59,838 bases of DNA, from contig JAITMC010000012.1 in the NCBI GenBank assembly GCA_031277615.1, positions 1 to 59,838 on the forward strand, read 5' to 3'. How positions within the stretch are numbered: the stretch's first letter is position 1; each line of letters starts with the position of its first letter. Both the position numbers and the translations under genes were made by a program. The notes beneath the pieces are model-generated. The model did not search any database, was not told the DNA's origin, and worked only from the letters and a program-made list of their open reading frames with translations. This document shows, one piece after another, positions 53,638 through 59,838 of this stretch. This DNA is from Chryseobacterium sp. Its GTDB lineage: Bacteria > Bacteroidota > Bacteroidia > Flavobacteriales > Weeksellaceae.

Positions 53638-54915
53638 ATGAGGAAAATACTGTATGCTTTTATCATCTCCATTGCTGCTATTGTAGTGCTGAACCAACTT
53701 GTTTTTAAAGAAGTCCCGGAAAAAGAAAAAAAGGAACTTCTGACTGAAACACAGCGTTATATACATCCTGTTAAAAGTATATCTATGGAATATCCGGACA
53801 ACAGCGATCTGTATGTATTTGATTCTATTCTTAAAGACAATAAGGTATTGATGCTGGGCGAAAATACCCATTATGACGGGGCAACTTTTCAGGCCAAAGG
53901 AAGGCTGATCAGATACCTCCATGAAAAACTCGGCTATAATGTGGTCCTGTATGAAGCCGGACAATATGATACCTGGCTGATGAACGAAGAAATGAAAAAG
54001 CATACATTGAAAGTTCCTTCTGATTCCATCGGTGGTATTGGTCTTTTCGGATTCTGGTGGATGAATAGGGAAACACAACCGCTTATCCGCTATTATCAAA
54101 AAACAAAATCAACGGAAACGCCTATCGAGCTCGGTGGTTTTGATATTCAGCCTTCCGGAGGAGTTCTGATGAACAGGCGTGCCCGACTGGTCCGGGAATT
54201 TTTAAGTAAAAACAGGATCGATGCTAAAAACTTTCCCCTTTTCGGCAAACATGCTCATGAACTTGCTTATTTCATCTATGACGGCTACACCGAAAAAGTA
54301 CTTAAGGGCAATGAAAAAAATGAACTGGTGAAAGAAATCAATCAACTGGAACAGGCTGTTTTAAAACTCGATAAAATCCCAGAAAATATCATGTATGCAC
54401 GGTATTTCAATGATATGAAAAACAACCTGACGAAGATCTGGAAATATAAATCCGGCTCATTACCGAGTATGCATTTCAGAGATTCCCTGATGGCTAAAAA
54501 TCTTATTTATCAGATCGATTCCGTTTATAAGGATCAGAAGGTGATTGTATGGTGCGCCAATATCCATACTTTTGCATCCCGATACAGCAAAGATTACCTT
54601 CCTTTGGGAGCCTATATCAAAAACAAATATAAAGAAGCTTCCTATATGATTGATTTTTCATCTTACGGTCAATTAAGCAAATCCGGCCATATTACTGATA
54701 AACCGGGAAAGTATGCCGTTGAAAACCTATTTCATGAAACTCAAATTCCTTATTTCTTTATCAACCTGAGAAATATTCCGCAACGGTCATTTTTAAGAAA
54801 GGAGTTTGTATCCACCATCAATCAGGGAATGGATGAAAAAAAGATATGGAGCCGTTTTTGTGACGGAATTTTTTATATAGACATCAACAAAACTATGACC
54901 CCTCTCAATAAATAA
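53638..54915 (+). CDS. Erythromycin-esterase-like protein
   Basis: This 425-residue protein has a short N-terminal hydrophobic segment (FIISIAAIVVLNQL). Its core has the Ere signature MLGENTH with E75 and H78, the acidic E106 in LYEAGQYD, and a further histidine in WCANIHTFASR, matching the catalytic set of EreA/EreB (Glu, His, Glu, His). Ere proteins hydrolyse the macrolide lactone ring, but many chromosomal relatives have unknown substrates, so resistance is not proven. It overlaps the next ABC gene by one base (TAATG). Confidence 0.88.
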   Translation: MRKILYAFIISIAAIVVLNQLVFKEVPEKEKKELLTETQRYIHPVKSISMEYPDNSDLYVFDSILKDNKVLMLGENTHYDGATFQAKGRLIRYLHEKLGYNVVLYEAGQYDTWLMNEEMKKHTLKVPSDSIGGIGLFGFWWMNRETQPLIRYYQKTKSTETPIELGGFDIQPSGGVLMNRRARLVREFLSKNRIDAKNFPLFGKHAHELAYFIYDGYTEKVLKGNEKNELVKEINQLEQAVLKLDKIPENIMYARYFNDMKNNLTKIWKYKSGSLPSMHFRDSLMAKNLIYQIDSVYKDQKVIVWCANIHTFASRYSKDYLPLGAYIKNKYKEASYMIDFSSYGQLSKSGHITDKPGKYAVENLFHETQIPYFFINLRNIPQRSFLRKEFVSTINQGMDEKKIWSRFCDGIFYIDINKTMTPLNK

Positions 54916-55820
54916 TGGAAAGTATTACGACCAAAGGCCTGAGCTATACAATAGGCCATAAAACAATCCTGAACGACATCAGTCTTCATGTTCCTGAAGG
55001 CAGCATTTATGGCTATCTGGGCAGAAACGGAGCCGGAAAATCAACCACCATCAAGCTTCTTCTGGGGCTTCTGGAAGAATCGGGCGATCATATTCTTATT
55101 CAGGGTAAAAGCCTGAAACACAACCGTACGGAGATTCTTTCCGAAACAGGAAATCTGATTGAATCCCCATGCTTTTACACGAAACTTACGGTTTCTGAAA
55201 ATCTGAAATACCTGGATATTATTTACGGAAAAGGTTCAAAAAGGATTGAAGAAGTCCTGGAAATGGTAGATCTTCACCGTGAGAAAAAGAAAAAAGCCAG
55301 CGCCCTTTCCATGGGAATGAAGCAGCGTCTGGGAATTGCGATGGCTATATTTCACGATCCGAAACTGTTGATTCTGGATGAACCCCTTAACGGACTTGAT
55401 CCGCAGGGAATTTTTGAAATGAGAAAGCTTTTCCAGTACCTGAATGAACAAGGAAAAACAATCTTTCTATCCAGCCACATCCTGAGTGAGCTGGAAAAAA
55501 CAGCCACCCACATTGGAATCCTCGAAGGCGGGAAAATGATTTTTGAAGGAACCAAAAACGAATTATTGAGCCAGGTGGAAAGAGAAATCATCATCAAAAC
55601 GAACCTTCCCGACAAAGCCATATCGGTTCTGAACGAATCTTCTTTTCCTGTTTCTGAGAGCGGCCCCGGAAAAATCGCTGTAAAAATCAATGATGACCAG
55701 GCTTTTCACATTCTTTTGAAAACACTGATTGAAAACGGGATCGAAATCTATGAAATCGATTCTCAAAGTGCCAACCTTGAACGGATTTTCATTAATTTAA
55801 TTTCTAAAAACCATGACTAA
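54915..55820 (+). CDS. ABC transporter ATP-binding protein (ABC-2 / BcrA-like)
   Basis: This 301-residue ATPase has Walker A GRNGAGKSTTIK (about residues 36-47), signature LSMGMKQRL, Walker B LLILDEPLNGLDP and a C-terminal regulatory tail of about 80 residues, typical of lantibiotic or bacitracin exporters. It is translationally coupled both to the esterase gene upstream and to the permease gene downstream (8-base overlap). Its role is probably export of a peptide or drug. Confidence 0.94.
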   Translation: MESITTKGLSYTIGHKTILNDISLHVPEGSIYGYLGRNGAGKSTTIKLLLGLLEESGDHILIQGKSLKHNRTEILSETGNLIESPCFYTKLTVSENLKYLDIIYGKGSKRIEEVLEMVDLHREKKKKASALSMGMKQRLGIAMAIFHDPKLLILDEPLNGLDPQGIFEMRKLFQYLNEQGKTIFLSSHILSELEKTATHIGILEGGKMIFEGTKNELLSQVEREIIIKTNLPDKAISVLNESSFPVSESGPGKIAVKINDDQAFHILLKTLIENGIEIYEIDSQSANLERIFINLISKNHD

Positions 55821-56589
55821 TACCTTCTATAAAGCTTTTTCTTCCGAGCAATACAAATTGTCTAAAAACAGGGAAATTTTCGGAGTTCTTGTGGTTCCGG
55901 TACTGATCATTTTAGCCATTGCCCTCTATATTGCGTATGATTTTATCAGTTCGGGAGGCGGATCAGGCGGTTCTACTGAAAATCCGTGGAAGATGTCTCT
56001 GGGCAGAATTGTATTGATGTTTTTTTATATGCTCTACCCTATTCTGGTCACTCTTTTTGTTCATGCCTGCTGCGATGTGGAGTACAGAAATAATAATTAT
56101 AAGATTCTGTTTACCATCCCTGTTTCAAAATCTAAGATTTTCATCTCTAAAGCACTGTTCATCCTCATAACGGTTCTCTTTTCTGTTTTGCTTTCCTATT
56201 TTACCTTTCTGCTGAGTGGCTTTCTTCTGGGAACTGCTTTTCCGGAACTCGGCTTTCAGAATTATGATTTCAGGGAAGTTATCTTTTATACTTTTCTTAA
56301 ATTTTCGATCACTCTTTCTGCCATAGCCATGATTCAGCTTGCATTAAGCCTGGTTTTTAAAAATTTCATCTATCCTGTCGGAATCAGTATGTTCATGCTT
56401 ATTTTCTCAGGGCTTGTTAATGAAAAGAAATTTTCCGATTTTCTGGTTTACACAGGAGGTTATAAATCCTACGGCAACTTTATGACTGAGAATATCTCAT
56501 TTGAGCGCCTGGATTACTGTAATATAGCGGCAACTGTTCTGTTTATCGCAATAAGCTTCTATCTGTTTATCAAAAAGAAAGGGGCTTAA
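55813..56589 (+). CDS. ABC-2 type transporter permease
   Basis: This 258-residue integral membrane protein has about six hydrophobic segments (for example GVLVVPVLIILAIALYIAY, LFILITVLFSVLLSYFTFLL) and a long extracytoplasmic loop rich in glycine and serine near residue 50. This layout fits BcrB-like permeases of immunity or export pumps. It overlaps the ATPase gene by 8 bases and ends at a bidirectional terminator. The substrate is unknown. Confidence 0.88.
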   Translation: MTNTFYKAFSSEQYKLSKNREIFGVLVVPVLIILAIALYIAYDFISSGGGSGGSTENPWKMSLGRIVLMFFYMLYPILVTLFVHACCDVEYRNNNYKILFTIPVSKSKIFISKALFILITVLFSVLLSYFTFLLSGFLLGTAFPELGFQNYDFREVIFYTFLKFSITLSAIAMIQLALSLVFKNFIYPVGISMFMLIFSGLVNEKKFSDFLVYTGGYKSYGNFMTENISFERLDYCNIAATVLFIAISFYLFIKKKGA

Positions 56590-56593
56590 AAAC

Positions 56594-56626
56594 AAATTCT
56601 CCGAAGCTTTCAACTTCGGAGAATTT
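56594..56626. terminator. Bidirectional terminator between the ABC operon and the lipoprotein gene
   Basis: AAATTCTCCGAAG (56594-56606) and CTTCGGAGAATTT (56614-56626) form a perfect 13-bp stem, with A/T-runs on both sides. Confidence 0.88.
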
Positions 56627-56654
56627 TATTTGCAGTTTTATATTGTTAAGAAAA

Positions 56655-57143
56655 TCAACGGAATTCCCGCTCCCGGGGTACAGACTTAGATATTTTCCGG
56701 TCAACCAACAGCCTGTATAATCCTTCAAGCTCTTTGGGAGGTCTTCCGGCATCAAAACTTGATGATCTGTAAGTTCCGTCTTTGGTAGTAATGATGATTG
56801 CAGAAGCCAATGCTCTGTCCGTCGCTCTTCCGTCAGTAGGAGCCTGAAATGACTCTATCGCGGAAAGATCTATCATTCCTGCCTGCTTCACCATATTTTT
56901 CCAGTCTTCATCCTTCAGCACAGAAGTGGTAACATTCCCGTTTAAAGAGGTTGTTTGGGTACCGGATACAAACGTAATAATCCGGTTGGTTCCTCTGGTC
57001 TGTTCCGTGACTTCTATTTTACTGATTTCAGATTTTCTCTGCAGAGTGTCTGTTTTTTCAGTACCCGCCGTTTTTTGCTGGGAAGTACAGTTTACATTAC
57101 TTACAAGAAGCGGAATCAATATAATCAATTGGTGAAATTTCAT
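56655..57143 (-). CDS. Lipoprotein of unknown function
   Basis: This protein of about 162 residues has a lipoprotein signal (VSNVNCTSQQK, lipid cysteine near 19). The body has conserved-looking TEQTRGTNRIITF and DLSAIESFQAPTDGRATDRALAS, and a C-terminal RPPKELEGLYRLL. I do not recognise a domain. The ATG at 57143 is chosen so that the signal peptide is at the N terminus. It shares the terminator with the ABC operon and diverges from the protease gene. Confidence 0.78.
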   Translation of the reverse strand: MKFHQLIILIPLLVSNVNCTSQQKTAGTEKTDTLQRKSEISKIEVTEQTRGTNRIITFVSGTQTTSLNGNVTTSVLKDEDWKNMVKQAGMIDLSAIESFQAPTDGRATDRALASAIIITTKDGTYRSSSFDAGRPPKELEGLYRLLVDRKISKSVPREREFR

Positions 57144-57181
57144 TTTATCAATTTTTAAATTAAACAAATATAAAAAAGATA

Positions 57182-57189
57182 TATATTTG
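57182..57189 (+). promoter_or_regulatory. Candidate -7 element of the M43 protease promoter
   Basis: TATATTTG matches TAnnTTTG, 24 bases before the start codon. No clear -33 TTG. Confidence 0.5.
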
Positions 57190-57212
57190 CTAAATTAATT
57201 AAAAACAACCAA

Positions 57213-59246
57213 ATGAAAAGTAAATCTATTTGTAAATTACCAATTTTACTGTTTTTAACTCTTGCCTGCCTGGCATTTGGACAAAAAACAAAACCTGATC
57301 CACAGGACAAAATTGTTTTCGGACGAACTTATACGTTGGAGGAATTAAAAAAAACATCAGGCTTTATAAGATGTGCCTCTTCGGAATATGAAGCCATGCT
57401 GCAGAAACAGGATCCGCGCAGAATGACTGACAAAAAATTTGAAAACTGGATTGCTCCTTTAATAGCCAATGCACAGTTCAACAGATCCCAGAACGGAGGT
57501 ATTATTACCATTCCGGTTGTCGTACACGTTATCCACGGAGGAGAAGCATTAGGTACTGCTCCTAATATCACAGATGCACAGGTAGAGTCTCAGATAACTG
57601 TAATGAACAACGATTTCAGGAGGCTGAGTGGAACTCCGGGACATAACACAAGCCCGGTTGGTACAGATACGATGATTCAGTTTGCCTTGGCAAAAGTTGA
57701 TCCTAACGGAAATCCTACCAACGGAATAGACCGTGTCAATCTTTGTAGTCCATCATGGTCTGATATTGATACTGACCGCTATGTAAAGCCAACAACTATC
57801 TGGGACCCTACAAGGTATATGAATATGTGGAGCGTAAACTTCACTGACACTGATCTTCTTGGATATGCACAGTTTCCATCTGCATCCAATTTACCAGGCC
57901 TCGCGGCTGTAGGTGGTTATGCAGATACTGACGGTGTTGTAGCCAATTATGCAACCTTTGGAAGTATTGATTATAATGACGGTACATTTATGCTAAACGC
58001 TCCTTATAACAGAGGAAGAACAATGACCCATGAGGTAGGTCATTTTTTGGGGTTAAGACATATTTGGGGAGATAGAAGTTGTGGAGATGATTTCTGCGCT
58101 GATACACCTGTTCACGAAACATCAAACGGAGGTTGCCCGACCCACCCAAAATCTAATACCTGTGGTACTTCTGATGAAATGTTTGAAAATTACATGGATT
58201 ATACGTATGATTCATGCATGAACATTTTCACGATCAACCAGTCGGAGAGAATAACAGCCGTGATGAACAATTCTCCGAGAAGAATGGAATTAAGAACTTC
58301 AACAGCAGATCTTCCTGTTCCCTTATTTGCCAATGATGCAGAACTTAAGGGTGAAAGAAATTGTAATCAACAAACCTGCTCTTCGCCAGCTATTACCGCT
58401 AGATTCTCGTTATATAACAGAGGGACAAGTCCATTAACTTCCGCTGTGATTACTTATTCTGTAAACGGAGGAGCCCAGCAGACTACCAACTGGAGCGGAA
58501 ATCTTGACCAGGATAAATATGCCGTTATTGATATTCCTACCGGATCAGGATCAGGTATTATTAATGCCCAAATTACTTCGGTAAATGGAACCGCAGACCA
58601 GAGAAACACCAATAATTCAGCTTCTGTTGCTTTAGAAAATTCAGTACCTGCATCTGCATCCAATCCTGGCTTTATCCTGGAACTACAGTTGGATTATTTC
58701 GGGTCTGAAACGACATGGACTTTAATCAACAGTGCAGGAACAACAGTATACAGCGGAGGGCCTTACCCGAATGTTGTCAATCCTGGTCCTAATCCTATTC
58801 CTGCTCCACTCTCTATAAACTGGACACTTCCTGTAAATGACTGTTATACTTTCACCATCAACGACAGTGAAGGAGATGGGATTTATCGATATGGAGGTTT
58901 CTATAGAATTAAAAACGCTACTGGTAATATCATTACTCTCGGTGATGCAACGTTTGCAAGTACACAAAGCAGACAATTCAGAGTCGTTGGTACTTTGGCT
59001 ACCCATGAGACAACAAAAACTAAAAATACAGCAGGCATCTATCCGAATCCGGTAGGAGATGTTCTGAACGTAACCAATTTAGCAGATAAAACAAAATATG
59101 AAATTCACAATACAGCAGGACAACTTATTAAAACAGGTTCTGTTGAAGACCAGAAAGTTCATGTAGCTGAGCTGACCAAAGGTGTTTATTTCATTACCTT
59201 CAAAAATGAAAAACAACAGAACAATATAAAATTCATCAAAAAGTAA
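57213..59246 (+). CDS. Secreted M43-family zinc metalloprotease with type IX sorting domain
   Basis: This 677-residue protease has a signal peptide (CLAFGQ, about residue 24), a pro-region, and a pappalysin-type catalytic domain with HEVGHFLGLRH (zinc ligands H273, H277, H283; catalytic E274) and a Met-turn near NYMDYTYDSCM. Then come a beta-rich domain with SYSVNGGAQQ-like repeats and a C-terminal sorting domain of about 70 residues (AGIYPNPVGDVLNV ... GVYFITFKN ... KFIKK), typical of type IX secretion cargo. It is exported and probably anchored or released at the cell surface. It is a monocistronic gene in the variable segment. Confidence 0.95.
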   Translation: MKSKSICKLPILLFLTLACLAFGQKTKPDPQDKIVFGRTYTLEELKKTSGFIRCASSEYEAMLQKQDPRRMTDKKFENWIAPLIANAQFNRSQNGGIITIPVVVHVIHGGEALGTAPNITDAQVESQITVMNNDFRRLSGTPGHNTSPVGTDTMIQFALAKVDPNGNPTNGIDRVNLCSPSWSDIDTDRYVKPTTIWDPTRYMNMWSVNFTDTDLLGYAQFPSASNLPGLAAVGGYADTDGVVANYATFGSIDYNDGTFMLNAPYNRGRTMTHEVGHFLGLRHIWGDRSCGDDFCADTPVHETSNGGCPTHPKSNTCGTSDEMFENYMDYTYDSCMNIFTINQSERITAVMNNSPRRMELRTSTADLPVPLFANDAELKGERNCNQQTCSSPAITARFSLYNRGTSPLTSAVITYSVNGGAQQTTNWSGNLDQDKYAVIDIPTGSGSGIINAQITSVNGTADQRNTNNSASVALENSVPASASNPGFILELQLDYFGSETTWTLINSAGTTVYSGGPYPNVVNPGPNPIPAPLSINWTLPVNDCYTFTINDSEGDGIYRYGGFYRIKNATGNIITLGDATFASTQSRQFRVVGTLATHETTKTKNTAGIYPNPVGDVLNVTNLADKTKYEIHNTAGQLIKTGSVEDQKVHVAELTKGVYFITFKNEKQQNNIKFIKK

Positions 59247-59270
59247 ATTGAATTTTCCCATCTACTATTC

Positions 59271-59302
59271 AAAGCCCTTAGATTTTTTTTAAGGGCTTTT
59301 TC
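59271..59302 (+). terminator. Terminator of the M43 protease gene
   Basis: AAAGCCCTTA (59271-59280) and TAAGGGCTTT (59290-59299) form a 10-bp stem with a T-rich loop and a trailing T-run. Confidence 0.88.
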
Positions 59303-59526
59303 ATCACGTCACCTACTCTATTCACTTATAAAAATGAGAAAAAAATAAAAAAAACAAATATTTTAGCTTACTACACTGTAATTCAGTATCATTATTTTCA
59401 AAATATTAAAAACAGCAATTCCACTCCATTTCTCAACATACAGAAAAACAGCAGACTAATTTTTCCGTCTTTTTGTGGCAAAAAACATTTTTCCACAAAT
59501 TATTTTTATTATCCAAAAAAAGTTTC
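59303..59526. other. AT-rich gap before the second tRNA cluster
   Basis: No gene is visible. A TTTGTGG / CCACAAA pair near 59472-59499 could form a weak hairpin. Confidence 0.45.
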
Positions 59527-59534
59527 TATCTTTG
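59527..59534 (+). promoter_or_regulatory. Candidate -7 element of the second tRNA cluster
   Basis: TATCTTTG matches TAnnTTTG, 45 bases before tRNA-Pro. No good -33 box. Confidence 0.5.
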
Positions 59535-59578
59535 CAACCGCAAAAACGAAGTAAAATTCGTTGAAGATGACTGCCAAT

Positions 59579-59653
59579 CGGGGCGTAGCGTAGTCCGGTC
59601 ATCGCGCCTGGTTTGGGACCAGGAGGTCGCAGGTTCGAATCCTGCCGCCCCGA
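59579..59653 (+). tRNA. tRNA-Pro(TGG), copy 2
   Basis: This 75-nt gene appears identical to copy 1 at 27937-28011, with anticodon TGG. Confidence 0.97.
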
Positions 59654-59670
59654 CTTTTCAAAAACATTAA

Positions 59671-59744
59671 GGGTGCGTAGCTCAGCTGGATAGAGCATCT
59701 GCCTTCTAAGCAGACGGTCAAAGGTTCGAATCCTTTCGCGCTCA
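59671..59744 (+). tRNA. tRNA-Arg(TCT), copy 2
   Basis: This 74-nt gene appears identical to copy 1 at 28055-28128. The spacer to tRNA-Pro is 17 bases here and 43 bases in the first cluster. Confidence 0.97.
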
Positions 59745-59752
59745 CTTCTTAC

Positions 59753-59780
59753 AAAGCCTCTTTTCAGGGGCTTTTTTTAT
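59753..59780 (+). terminator. Terminator after tRNA-Arg copy 2
   Basis: AAAGCCTC (59753-59760) and GGGGCTTT (59767-59774), one G-T wobble, then a run of T. A further tRNA follows anyway. Confidence 0.75.
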
Positions 59781-59793
59781 TCTTAAAATGTCG

Positions 59794-59838
59794 CGGGGCG
59801 TAGCGTAGTCCGGTCATCGCGCCTGGTTTGGGACCAGG
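59794..59838 (+). tRNA. tRNA-Pro(TGG), copy 3, cut off by the window end
   Basis: The first 45 nt match the other two tRNA-Pro genes from CGGGGCG through the anticodon arm. The tRNA array therefore continues past the window. Confidence 0.93.

Noticed and set aside
1-59838. CRISPR array
   Set aside because: No evenly spaced identical repeats were seen; the repeat units near 28.4 and 37.7 kb are few and unevenly spaced.

Overview
The window looks like a chromosomal segment of a Flavobacteriia (Bacteroidota) bacterium, most likely Chryseobacterium or a close Weeksellaceae relative. The evidence is the low GC content, TAnnTTTG promoter elements instead of strong Shine-Dalgarno sites, a metalloprotease with a type IX secretion sorting tail, a WbqC / LepB / DapB / DUF5683 / ParB / ParA gene order, and two small HTH families that I associate with Chryseobacterium. 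The genus is inferred, not proven. || 1-27.8 kb, mostly core genome. After a truncated tRNA-Asp come thioredoxin and a tight minus-strand operon: a UbiA-type phosphoribosyltransferase, a DprE1-like oxidase, a DprE2-like reductase, a HAD phosphatase, a lipoprotein and a cysteine desulfurase. This operon looks like a polyprenyl-phosphate pentose pathway known best from mycobacteria. Next are an OmpA-type lipoprotein, a lipocalin-like lipoprotein, a subtilase, then wbqC-lepB-dapB-DUF5683-parB-parA and tonB. From 16.0 to 20.4 kb lies an unusual plus-strand cassette: two uncharacterised proteins that share a WFN..F..SK module, followed by a muramidase without a signal peptide. A small surface-polysaccharide group (FkbM methyltransferase, flippase, two glycosyltransferases), aspartate ammonia-lyase and an AmiD-like amidase complete the region. 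|| 27.8-37.97 kb, defence island at a tRNA-Ser/Pro/Arg cluster. A large serine recombinase is followed by two apparently complete anti-phage modules: a DUF4297-like nuclease with a HerA ATPase, and Hachiman (HamA-HamB). The island is AT-rich. It is bracketed by degenerate repeats that contain tRNA T-arm-like sequence, and it ends in a tRNA-Arg-like 3' fragment followed by a terminator, so both borders look like old attachment sites. || 38-59.5 kb, second accessory region. It contains a decayed duplication of a surface-protein locus: an HTH protein, a giant secreted protein, and a membrane-bound TPR/AraC regulator. One copy is intact (2352-residue protein, 42.0-49.1 kb). The other has kept its HTH gene, its terminator and its AraC regulator but only a 3' scrap of the giant gene. 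An SDR oxidoreductase, an erythromycin-esterase-like protein overlapping an ABC-2 transporter pair, a lipoprotein and a secreted M43 metalloprotease follow. || 59.5 kb to the end. The tRNA-Pro/tRNA-Arg pair found at 27.9-28.1 kb recurs here, and a third tRNA-Pro runs off the edge. The whole 31 kb variable segment therefore lies between direct repeats of identical tRNA genes and could be lost or gained by recombination between them.
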